From: Blepharisma stoltei
Lineage: Eukaryota; Ciliophora; Heterotrichea; Heterotrichida; Blepharismidae
Length of the DNA stretch: 64,000 nucleotides
Assembly (NCBI GenBank): GCA_914767885.1
Contig: CAJZBQ010000009.1
Location: 62,001-126,000 of the forward strand
Direction: 5' to 3'
Below are positions 44,870 through 55,313 of this stretch, in pieces. The notes below the pieces were generated by a model. That model was given only the letters and a program-made list of their open reading frames with translations, had not been told where the DNA came from and did not search any database. Each line of letters starts with the position of its first letter. Position 1 is the stretch's first letter. The position numbers and the translations under genes were made by a program.

Positions 44870-47800
44870 TTAATGCTTATTATCATGAGCTGGAATCAAA
44901 GTCATTATTGTTTCCATTTTTTTGAGATTAGCTTTTTCCTTTGCAAGAAAAGGAACATAAAAAAACAAATATAAGCATGCTGAATACAAAATATAAAATA
45001 CGAGAACAATAAGAACATACATGACTTGTCTTTGGATTATATACATGTTTTGATCATCAGCATAATTTATAAGATCATCATAAATATTTGCTAGATTTTC
45101 TGCTTTTTCAGTAATAGATAGCCATTCTTTGTCATTTTCTTCTTTATAAGTCATATTTCTATCTGGATTCTGATCACTATCAGCATCCATATCATGCATA
45201 GAATGATAATGGACATCAAAGAGAATTATATTTCCTGCAGAGTACACTCCATATTTAAAAATCTCATTTTGATGGCTCATGTCCTCATAAAAATATTTTA
45301 TAAAATCAGAATTAAAAGATATAATAAATGCCCGATGATGGCGCTCAATGTGCAATCATCGGGCAAAAACCAGGAAAGGGCCCCACACACGAAAAATGGG
45401 TTTCCACGTTGGAGCCCTTTTTGACACGTGGAGAATCCTCACTTCCATGCACCAAAAAGGGCTCCACACGTGGAACCCATTTCCGTGCGGAGACCCCTTT
45501 TCACTCTGGTTTTGCCCGATGATGGCACATTTGAGCGCCATCATCAGGCAACCTATATACTTCATATTTTGGATTTCTTATAAGTTTATTTGAATAAAGC
45601 GCGTTTGCGTACAGTGAATTTAGCTTTATTCCTGGCTCTGGAAACTGATAAGATGTATTTAAAATATGCTCAAGACTTAAAGGCTGGTCATCTAGTTTTG
45701 TTTCTCTTGACCAAGAAACCAAATTAACATAAGAAATTTTTCTGCTTATAAGAGTTTTGATAAGTAGAGGTCTCATTTTTACGTATTTATGGCCATTCGG
45801 ATATATGTACACATAATTTATCAAAAAAAAGAGCAAAGAACATAATAAAAATAAGCTGATCCTTCATATATATCTTCAGGGACTTTTCATATTGGCAGTT
45901 TTGCTCATATATTTTGTATTATGAGGCAAGTTTTGAGCATCATTTTGCCCGTGGATACTGTATAGTCTATCTAAGCAATTTTGCCTTAAATCAAAATATG
46001 CATCACATGCTTGAGCTTTTATATGATTCCAGAAAGAGTTAAACATATTTTCAATAGACATTGTAAACGGAATTAGAACAACTATACAAACAATAAGAAT
46101 AGCAAAACTGCTGAGCAGCAAGTAATTCATATTTTCAGTGAGGTCAACAATTGATTCGTGCTGGCAACGAGCAAAATCATAAAGAGAACTGTTTGTATAG
46201 CGAAAAACACTTCCATATCCGTTTGAGACGATATATTTACCTTCAGATGAGAAATCTTCTAAACTGTTTGCTTTTCTTATGACATCCTTTCCCTATATAT
46301 AAATTACTGTACCGATAAACTCAGAAATTGTATTAATCAATTTTTCGTTCTCAATAATATTTCCTTTCCATACCGGAACAGCTTCTTCTATAAAAATGTT
46401 TTTTCCACGGCAAAGATCCCAGTCAGATAGTTTAAATGAAATATTTGCGTGGAGATCTTCTAAATCGCTGATTTTTACCTGCAAATCGGAAACAGAGCTG
46501 GGTAACTCGTTTGGATAAAGAAGAAATTGAAATTGCATATCTCGGATTGAGTTAGCTATAGTAATAAGGGAGTATTCTAATTTTCCAAGAGTTATTGCTA
46601 TTTTTAAATCACTCAGCTTCATTGCTTCAATTACAGTGAAAAGCACAACTGCTACATTCGCTAGTGTACTAATAGTAATCTAAATGACAAATACCGCTGA
46701 TATAAGAATAATATTGAAAATTTTTATAGTCCGAGTTGCATCTTCTCTGAGCTTTATTCCAAGATTTTTCTTCTGAATTGCAGAAGAGCTTTGGGATATG
46801 CTATGAGTTGGCCCTTCATCTTCATATAATCCTCAATCTTTTGGTTGAGTAATATCATTTGAATGTACTATGCCTGTTGTTTCATTTTTTATCTGCTTTC
46901 CACTGGGGTCATTTTTTATAATATCATATTCTGATATACTTGATAAAAAACCAAACTTCGGCAATGGAAAAATTTTATTTACTACTGGTGTATAGACATC
47001 TTCTATTTCTCTGTACTTTTCGATGTTTCAGTCCTGGAGTTCATTAGGATCATCTATTATCAATACATAGTTTATCTTTATACCATCAAGTTCCCAGAAT
47101 GAAAATACTATATAAGTATCTTCTGATTTATTTTGCAACTTGATAAGCGTGTTAGGTATAATATCAGAAAATTTCAAATTTGGAAAAACATCAAAAATGT
47201 AAAATCCTTTTAAAAATGGGTATCTCAAATTTGTGTACAAGTTAAATAGTTCACTATGTGCATAGATTTCTCCAGTTTCAGATATCAAAGCAATTTGATG
47301 ATTTGTATTACTTTCCTTTAAGAGAATAAATAGAGTTAATATATTTGATAATGATGTGATTGAAGCTTTAAACATAAACTCAACTAAATAGCCATTTGGA
47401 GAAAGCAAATAAATAAATGGGGGCAATTTTAAGTCAGATTTCGAACAATATTGAAGATAATAATTCATTGAGCTCGCAAAATTGTGATCGTAAGGATGAG
47501 GTATAAATATAGAGATATTATTCCCAATAAGCTCATCTATAGGATGTTTCACCATATCAGCGACTCTAGGATTAGCAAAAAAAATTTTTCCTTGGTCCTC
47601 TTTTTCTCCTCAGCTGGCTAAAATAATTCCATTATTTTCATCAAACACACTGAATTTTTTCTCAAATTCATGTTTAAGTATTCTATTTAAAGAATGCTGC
47701 CTGTTCAATAGAGGAATCGCTTTTTCATTGTTAAAAAAAATTTTCTGTAATAAAGTTGAATATAACAAAAGAGTTTCTGAGCTTTTCGGAAAGCTAGTAA

Positions 47801-49394
47801 TTAGTCTTGTATATTCTTGATTAAGGAATAAAACTGAATTTGATATCCTTAGCATTATTGATTTTATTTTATTTAAGTTTGGCTTTCTCAATATAATCTC
47901 TCTTCAAAAATCCTGAAGCAGAACACAAAAAAATTCATCTTCTTTCTTTAGCTTATTGAAATCATTTATATAATCCAAAAATTTTGTATTTTCATTAAGC
48001 TTAGCGCTCTCAGAAAATATTTTTCTGCATAAATATTCATGATAGCTACCTTCCAAACTGTAACTAGAGTATTTTGCTTTATGAAGCTTAACTTTTGCTA
48101 AAGTTTCATCTTTTAAGCTATAAAAGCAGAAATTTGCTTCTCATATCGCTAATAGTTTTACTTCATGAAGAGTAGTTTTAAGATAGCAATCTGCAAAAAC
48201 CCGTATAACTGATTTATCTATCTCAGTTTTTTTCTTTCATAAAGACTGGCGAAGTAAAAGTTCAAGCTCATATCCATTTTTTATAGTTTCAACATAGAAT
48301 ATTCTATTTCTTATTGATTTTTGATAAGCACGCACAACTATTTCTATTGCTATCAATGATAAAGATGGCACAAAAACAAATGATAGCAGAGAAATAGCAT
48401 AAGCAGTATTTATTCATTTCCCAAAGATGAATGCAAAAGATACTGTAGAAATAATTAAGAATCTAACCACCACAATGCAGTTATTGAATGGTGAAAAATA
48501 AGGAAATGATTTGACTGTTTTATAAACTAAAACGAGTGACAAAATCATTGTTATAATTTGACATAAAATAATGTGCTTAATAGCAAAAAATACATAAAAT
48601 ACTGATATTATTGTAGAATAAAGGACTGTATATATTTCGATTATTGAATGGGCTTTTGCAGAAACTACTTTTGGAAATTTTGAATGCCTGGTATCTCCGC
48701 AAAAAGCCGATTTTAGCAATACAATGAAAAATATAAAAATAAGCAATAGTAATAATCAAGGTATCAATATAGGTGATAGCTGAAAAGATGATGCTTTATT
48801 ATTTTCCTGATATTCTAATGCATAAGTTTCCGTACTCACACTATATTTAACACAAATCAAAAGTAAAGTTATAGATGGAATATAAATAAAATCAGAAAAA
48901 AAAAAGTAAAATCCTCCTAAAACCCGAGCAAAAAGTTTAGATATCTTTCTTTTCAATAAAATAGCAATTACCATAAGAGCTGCTCCAAATATACATGTAA
49001 AGGAAAGCATAATAGAAGAGTAAAGACACAAATCTATTGCATCAAAATAAATACATAAATTATCAAATCGCAAAGAGCCAATATAATTTCAAACTTTTAC
49101 GTTACTTTCTCATCCGTTTATTGAAGTATTTGAGGTTCATAAAAAGCTAATAATTTGGCATGCAAATATGATATTAATGAAAATAGTTTTAATTCTTTGC
49201 TTTATAATAGACTGCCGCTTTGGGCTCTTGATAAAGAAGCAGAGCAGATAGACCTCGAAAATTGCTTCTAGAATTGTATTTTTAGCTTTGCTATCAACTT
49301 TTAAGGTTTTATAGGGCAAGCTTTCCTCATAGTAATCTATATAGCTTGCTTTGCTAGATAAAGTTGTGATTGAGCTTGGCTCATTGCTTATCAT
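44870..49394 (-). CDS. large PAS-domain multi-pass membrane protein (Tiny macrocysts protein-like)
   Basis: 1418 residues after removing one 238-bp IES and two 15-nt introns; at least eight Trp codons are TGA. The N-terminal third has about ten membrane helices. A central PAS-like sensor region follows (ENNGIILASWGEK, KIFFANPRVADMVKHPIDELIGNNISIFIPHPYDHNF, the classic N-x-x-x-x-x-G-x-N-I-S PAS start). Two further pairs of membrane segments flank extracytoplasmic domains in the C-terminal half. This layout is that of the TmcB/TmcC-type proteins that are greatly expanded in ciliates; their role is unknown, and sensing is inferred from the PAS domain. Confidence 0.82.
45322..45559. mobile_element. 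238-bp hairpin MITE IES
   Basis: TA at 45320-45321 and 45558-45559. Both ends contain the palindromic arm GCCCGATGATGGCGCTCAA; the centre also folds back (CCCCACACACG / CGTGTGGGGC-like). Removal joins NPKYEV to SFNSDFIKYF. Confidence 0.85.
46293..46307 (-). other. 15-nt intron of the PAS/membrane protein gene
   Basis: GTAATTTATATATAG on the minus strand, with an in-frame TAG. Removal gives FIGTGKDVIRK. Confidence 0.88.
46680..46694 (-). other. 15-nt intron of the PAS/membrane protein gene
   Basis: GTATTTGTCATTTAG on the minus strand, with an in-frame TAG. Removal gives IILISAITISTLANV, one membrane helix. Confidence 0.88.
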
Positions 49395-49959
49395 GGCTAA
49401 TTTAATTTTAATAAAATGAAATTAATTAAGCCTATATTAGAGTTTAGCTTACATTCGGATATAGATTTTAAAGATATAGCATTTAATACATTACTGATGA
49501 TATCAATTTCCACTCATGTTGTTAATTATTGCAATTAACAATTCATTTCTTAATAAATTAATTTATTTGTGATGTATTCAAACTAGAGAGCACTTACGTG
49601 AATAACCAAAAGATTGAATCATATTCAGTAAGCCACAAATTTTATGTATAGTCTCCATCTTTTCCTCCTAATTAATAAGCATTTTATTATAAATTTCTAA
49701 TAAAGCTGAAATAATATCTTCATTATTTTGATAATCATTAGCAATTATAAAAGATCAGGGCTGAATTTTTGAGTATCATGATAGATGCTTTAAAAATATC
49801 TAAAAATATTAAATAAACTGGCATTAAATTTGAAATGGAATCTCTTAAAATTTGCCTTACAATACCTATCAAGATCGAATTTTATAGTGAAATAGGTTGC
49901 TTAAAGCAATATTTACATATCTGCATGATACATTTGAAATAAATAGCATTATTTAATTT
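49395..49959. other. divergent intergenic region
   Basis: 565 bp of AT-rich sequence between two divergently transcribed genes. No repeat, RNA or extra frame recognised. Confidence 0.55.
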
Positions 49960-51959
49960 ATGTCTAAGCATAGGTTTCCTGAAATCACAAAAGCAAACAC
50001 AAATCTATTCCAAGAATCATTCAAATTCAAGCCAAGACGTAAAATGGCATTATTTCAAAATCCTCCAGCTCCAATAATAGCAGTAAATGATTCATCATAT
50101 CTTCAAAGGCAGGCGAGCTTTTTCAGTGATTCCCCATATGCCCATAGTCAGTCTTTATAGGAATTGCCCGAGGATGGCGCTATCTTGCGCCATCCTCGGG
50201 CAATCCAAAAAATGGCACCACACCGGGAATCGAACCCACGTGTGGGGCCATTTTTGGTGCGTGTGAGTCGATGTTGGCCACACACCAAAAATGGCCCCAC
50301 ACGTGGGTTCGATTCTCGGTGTGGGGCCATTTTTGAATTGCCCTAGGATAGCGCAAGATAGCGCCATCCTCGGGCAATTGCTATATCTAAAATCCGATCT
50401 TCCTCAGTGCTAACTCTTAATGATAAAACTCCTATAAAGCTTCGCTCTGTATCTTCAGAACTCAAAAAAAATTATACAAATTCACGAATTCAGCTGAAGC
50501 ATAAAAAAGGGAAAGAAGCTTCTGTTATAAATTGTTCAAATAAATCATTGAGTTCTATAGACTCTACTCAAAAAATCTCAAAATCTAAAACTCCAACAGG
50601 AAATATTTTATCGTTAAGTAACTCATTTACTACACTTACACAAGATTCTCGGAGAATCTTGACTCAGTCAAAAAATGACGCTGAAAGCTTAGAAAATAAA
50701 TTATTGTATCGATTAAGATTAAGCTAATTAGCGTAATCTCAGAGGGTTTATTTTAGCCCTCTCTCTGACTTACTGATTTCAGGCTTCTCACCAGAGGCAT
50801 CGGCTTGCATGCACTCTTTTCTGTCGATGTTACCAAAAAATGGTGACATTATCTTTTGAGAGACGCATCCTTTACTTCGTTTGAATATCATAGCGTTAGG
50901 CGCCAACTTTGGCTAGGGATAGGATGTTAGGCAGAAATTCCGAATCCTCCTTCTATTCCAATTACCCTTCATATGAAAAAAATTGGAGTTTTCTTTGCTG
51001 TCTGGCCCATGGTTCAAGGCAAAAGTCCCTGTCGTGGAGTCCCGACCAAGAAAAATCCATCTCGGGCACAAAAATTCTAAAACCTTCCTCCTCTTTCTCA
51101 GTTTCAGACTGCATCAAAATTCCCAAAGCCAGAAGTTTCCAGAAAAGAGCAGGTCGGTATGCTCTCCATTTTATTTCCGCATAAAACATTGAAGAAATTG
51201 AAAAAAATTGAGGAAAACGATTCAGAATCTATAATGGACAATGATAAATTTAATATTTATCGAAAAATCTTTATAGAAGTCATAGAAAAAGACAAAACTT
51301 ATGGATCTTTACTGAGACAAATAAAAGATGGTTATGAGGAATGAATTTCTGTTTGAAAAAATTCTGAAAACAATTTGTGTTTACAAGAAGAAGCCAATGA
51401 TCTCAATAAGAAAGTAAAAGAATTATTAGAAGATAGGAAACTTACAATTAAAAAGATAGAAAAACTTGCTAAAGAAAATGCTGGATTAAGTAGATCATTA
51501 GAAGAAAGCGAATCTGGCTACGCAAAATTGCACGAAAGGCTACTATTAATTTCAAATATAAAAACAGATGATATGCCAAAAGATGAAGACTCATGAAAAT
51601 ACATAGTCGCTGAAAACAAGATTTTAGTTGACATGTGCAGACATATGAAAGAACAACTAAAAAAATTCCAAACAAAAGAAAAAAAGCTGCTTAAATTGAT
51701 TTCTGAATTAAAAAATAGAGGATACCCTGTAGAAGAAGTCTATGAAAAATGCATTTTGAAGCGAAAAATTGTTAAGGAAGAAAAAACCAATAATAGAGAA
51801 AGGAATTCTGGTGAAAATGATGAAGAATTGCTTATATCAGGACCTCCTAGAAAAGTTGAAAAGCCTGAAATTGTGCCTACTTTAGATCTGAACAATATAA
51901 ATCATGAAAAGTATTATTCTGAAAGTTCTGGATATTCCAGTGTGGAAAGTGAATCATAG
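49960..51959 (+). CDS. TSNAXIP1-like coiled-coil protein
   Basis: 433 residues after removing insertions of 228 and about 470 bp. The N-terminal 180 residues are Ser/Lys/Arg-rich and disordered. The segment IYRKIFIEVIEKDKTYGSLL, continuing RQIKDGYEEWI, is the conserved N-terminal signature of translin-associated factor X-interacting protein 1 (a sperm/cilium-linked family). A coiled coil and an acidic Ser-rich tail follow. Two Trp codons after it are TGA. Probably a ciliary or cytoskeletal protein. Confidence 0.72.
50158..50385. mobile_element. 228-bp hairpin MITE IES with tRNA T-arm-like box in both arms
   Basis: TA at 50156-50157 and 50384-50385. Terminal palindromes TTGCCCGAGGATGGCGC. The two arms carry GGGAATCGAACCC and GGGTTCGATTCTC, the form of a tRNA T arm / Pol III B box. 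Removal joins AHSQSL to SKIRSSS. Confidence 0.85.
50722..51191 (-). mobile_element. retroposon in the TSNAXIP1-like gene
   Basis: About 470 bp, GC-rich. The minus-strand start GCGGAAATAAAATGGAGAGC matches the family 5' end. Flanking duplication is poor (ATTAAG / ATTGAAG), so ends are approximate, but this join keeps the frame (RLRL to KKLKKIEE). Confidence 0.6.
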
Positions 51960-51999
51960 GCAAATTTAATAATAGTCACAATTTTTGTTAATAAATTTA

Positions 52000-54900
52000 A
52001 TGTTAGGGTTTTCTATAAGAAAGGTCCATACCGCATTAAAATTCACTCACAATGGACCAAACCTTAAATCAGCAGTGACTCTTTTTGATTAGATTAGATT
52101 AGATTAGATTAGATTAACGCTTTGTATTTATAGTCCCCACTTCCTAAGTACCATGCGTTCGGCAGCGATTTCGCTGCGGGGTGGGCTCCCTCAAGGCTAT
52201 AGTAATTTCCCGAGGATGGCGCTATATTGCGCCATCCTAGGGCAATTCAAAAATAACCCCACACCGGGAATTGAGCCCACGTGTGGGGCTATTTTTTTTG
52301 GTATGTGGAGAACATCGACTTCCACGCACCAAAAATGGCCCCACACGTGGGTTCAATTCCCGGTGTGGGGCCATTTTTTAAATTGCCCAAGGATGGCGCA
52401 AGATAGCACCATCCTTGGGCAATTGCAATAACTTAGGCCCTGGCCGAAACCCCCGGTTTCTCGGTAGTGGTATTTCCTTCCGAATCCGAATCATACGGAT
52501 TTTGCCGGGAACCACTATTTCCAACCTAAGCGCCAGCATTACCCAACCCTGCTTAGCTCGGCCAGATCGCCCCCTTTTTCAGGGTCCTTTTTAACTGGAG
52601 GCAGGGATTGTGGAGGAGATCGTACAGGAAATCGAGTGGTTAATTGCTGAAAAGGAGAGGAAGGAACTCCTAGTGGAGGAAGAGGCCTGAAGCACGACAG
52701 CGATAGTCATTGAATCGTCCGGCTGCTAAAGGGTCAGCTGGTCTCCTTACGTGGCAGACAGCCGGAAGGTCGCCGCGGGGAGGTTGCTTCCGTGGGGAAG
52801 GGCTTGCTGCCCGGAAAAAACTGCCGGGTGATGGCTCTTTTGGGGCTCTTTGGAGGTTGCTGGCCTTTAGGGGGTTGATGTTTTGGGGTCGATGCTCCGG
52901 GAGTTGAGGGAGTTGAGGGAGTTGAGGGAGTTGAGGGAATTCTAGGAATTGTGGAGTCTGGAGCCTGGGAGATTCTGGGAGAACTGTGAGATTCTGGGAG
53001 ATCTGGAAGTGGTTTTTTGAAGTGATGTTGGTTCTGGGAGTGGTGGCGTTTGGGTAATGCTGGTTCTGGGAGTGGTGCTTGGAGTGATGGTGGCTCTGGG
53101 AGTGTTGGTCGAAGTAGTGTGACGCTGTGAAATTGGGTAGGGATAAGGTAAATTTTTTCTTCTTCTTTTAACTGGAGAGACTGACGCCCTTGAGATCTGA
53201 GTCGAGCTTCGCCTTCCCCTCTTTTCCGGATTAGCTCCGAGAAAGAACTCAACTCCTTACGGGATTCGCAGCGAAGTCACCAAGTAGCCTAGGCAGGCAA
53301 CTCACCCCGCCTCTTTCGGACACGGAGTCTGGGCCTCAGCGCTACTGGCAAAAAGAATGCGAAAAACTGCTGCCCGGGTCAAGCCCCAAAATCAGCGGAA
53401 ATTGGGCTGGGCCTCTCGCCTCGAAGCTAACTCTTCCCTTGAGTAGCTCTCCGCATCCAAAAACCACGTCGGTATACATAAGGTTACCCGCCACGGAAGG
53501 ACGGGTTGCTCGTCTCCGGTCATTTTATGTATATAGTGACTCTTTTTGATAAAGAAAAAGGCGCACCAAAGTCAGCAAAATTAAATCAAGCAGAGCTAGA
53601 TGATTTAAAAACATTAAAATCTATATGGACATATCCGAAAGGGACATATGATAGGATTTTATATCAAGAACTAGATGAAAAAGACATTTTCTCTAGCGCT
53701 AATAAGACAATCACTGCTTTAAAAGCTAGAAATCTTGAAAATTCCGATGTCTTATTCCCTCGGGGAACAAAACAAGAGGAATTAGAAATTTGGGCAAATA
53801 CAGCTTTGCTAAAGAATTATAAATTTTCAGCAAAATCAAGCAAAGAAAATATAGCTTTTTGCCTTGAGTGGCGCGGTATGGGCGCCACTTCGGCAAGCTC
53901 CTTCTTCCAGTTGGCCGAGCCAACTCAGGTTGGTTCGACCAACTGGAGAATTGACAAGTGAGGCCTTTGGGGAGACTTGTCAATTCTAGTTGGCCGAACC
54001 AACCTAAGTTGGCTCGGCCAACTGGAAGAAGGAGCTTGCCGAAGTGGCGCCCGTACCGCGCCACTCAAGGCAAAAAAGCATAAAGAAGAGGAAAACGGTG
54101 AAGAGAAAAATGATAAAAAAGAACTGACAGAACTAAATTTGCTTCACAATTTAACAATTGATGAGTCAAGCTGGAATCAATCAATCCACTCTGGGGTATG
54201 CGCATTATACGCAAGAGATCTTTGCAATACCAGAGGAACTGAAGGAAATACTGAATTTCTGGCTGCACAAGCTCAAAAACTGTATTCAGATAATCCTGGC
54301 AAGGTTGAAATGCAAGTTATCAAAGGTGAAGAATTAAGAGAAAGAGGCATGAATTTATTATATTCAGTCGGCAAAGGAGCTTCAACGCCACCATACTTGA
54401 TTCTTCTTAAGTACAACGGAAACCCTCAAAACACCAAGAAACTTGCATTAGTTGGCAAAGGACTGACTTTTGATACTGGTGGACTCAATTTAAAGCCAAC
54501 CAACTCAATTGAAGACATGTATTTAGACAAATCAGGAGCCTGCATTACGTTATCAGCATTTAAATGGGCAGTCGAAATGTCAATCCCAATCAATCTTACA
54601 TGCACCTTAGCAATTGCAGAAAATGCGATTTCCCACAAATCATACAAACCTCTTGATATAATAAAGTCACTTAAAGGCTTAACTGTAGAAATTGGCAACA
54701 CAGACGCTGAAGGGCGCTTATGTCTTGCTGACGCTTTTACGTATACTCAGCAGCAGGAAAAGCCTGATACTTTAATAGACCTAGCCACTTTGACTGGAGC
54801 TTGTGTAGTAGCACTAGGTGAGCAAACTGCTGGAATTTTTGGCAATGATAGCGCTTTGATTAATCAAATAATCAAATCAGGAGAATTTTATAAAGAAGAT

Positions 54901-55188
54901 TTATGGCAACTACCTATAAGGAAAGAACATAAGAAAGCTATTGAAGGAGCAGCTGCTGATATCAATAACTCTGGAAAATCTAGATATGGAGGAGCCAGCC
55001 AGGCTGCATCGTTTTTACAGAATTTCATAGAAAAAGATGTGAAATGGGCTCATTTAGATATTGCAGGACCAGCTATGAGCAAAGCAGATAGAGAACAGTT
55101 TTCAAAAGGTGGGACTGGATTTGGAACGCAAACATTAACAAAATATATCCAAAAAAGAGTTGAAGAAGAAGCTAAGGCAAGTAAATAA
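52000..55188 (+). CDS. M17 leucyl aminopeptidase
   Basis: 498 residues after removing insertions of 1461 and 231 bp. The N-terminus (MLGFSIRKVHTALKF) is basic and may target mitochondria. The catalytic domain has ALVGKGLTFDTGGLNLKP (metal ligands K and D), YLDKSGACITLSAF, NTDAEGRLCLADAFTY (the M17 signature), DLATLTGACVVALG and WAHLDIAGPAM. Known role: bizinc release of N-terminal residues. The 1461-bp insertion lies after residue 30, where its target duplication restores KSAVTLFDKEKG; the 231-bp hairpin lies in the linker (KSSKENKEEENG). Confidence 0.93.
52204..52427. mobile_element. hairpin MITE nested in the long retroposon
   Basis: Palindromic ends TTTCCCGAGGATGGCGC and GCGCAAGATAGCACCATCC. 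The arms hold GTGGGTTCAATTCCCGGTG, a T-arm-like box. Same family as 50158-50385. Confidence 0.8.
52734..53252 (-). CDS. proline-rich ORF inside the long retroposon
   Basis: 172 codons without stop in the sense direction of the element. Rich in Pro, Ser and basic residues, with a short tandem repeat (STPSTPSTPSTPG) encoded by repeats of a 9-bp unit at about 52900-52935. It contains no reverse-transcriptase or endonuclease motif. It may be a decayed first ORF of a LINE or chance coding in GC-rich DNA. Confidence 0.35.
   Translation of the reverse strand: MSSFSELIRKRGEGEARLRSQGRQSLQLKEEEKIYLIPTQFHSVTLLRPTLPEPPSLQAPLPEPALPKRHHSQNQHHFKKPLPDLPESHSSPRISQAPDSTIPRIPSTPSTPSTPSTPGASTPKHQPPKGQQPPKSPKRAITRQFFPGSKPFPTEATSPRRPSGCLPRKETS
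53852..54082. mobile_element. 231-bp hairpin MITE IES in the aminopeptidase gene
   Basis: TA at 53850-53851 and 54081-54082. Long arms beginning GCTTTTTGCCTTGAGTGGCG pair nearly perfectly with the other end. The inner arm CCAACTCAGGTTGGTTCGAC resembles that of the 25578-25789 element. Confidence 0.88.
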
Positions 55189-55313
55189 ATATTTTGCTCT
55201 CTTTATTGATGCATCTTTTTATATTGAATAAATGAGAAATGGATAGAAACTTTTAAATGAAATTTTTCATATTAAAGGGTTAGTTTTATTAGCATCAAAG
55301 TGCTGAAATGTGT

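Larger units (their letters stand above)
52090..53550 (-). mobile_element. 1461-bp long retroposon copy with an internal ORF and a nested hairpin MITE
   Basis: Perfect 16-bp target duplication AGTGACTCTTTTTGAT (52074-52089, 53535-53550). Minus orientation: 5' end TATATACATAAAATGACCGG, 3' tail (TAATC)n. It shares its termini with the 619-bp copy at 33044. Contains a hairpin MITE at about 52204-52427 and a Pro-rich frame at 52734-53252 in the sense direction. Confidence 0.9.

Noticed and set aside
50148..50377. Several short frames on both strands
   Set aside because: All are the two arms of one hairpin MITE read in different frames.
50158..50385. A tRNA gene at the GGGTTCGATTC box
   Set aside because: Only the T-arm-like part is present; there is no D arm, anticodon arm or acceptor stem, and the box occurs in both inverted arms.
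52900..52935. CRISPR-like or telomere-like repeats (9-bp units; TAATC repeats at 52085)
   Set aside because: The 9-bp units are a coding minisatellite in the retroposon and have no spacers; the TAATC run is the retroposon 3' tail next to a target duplication.
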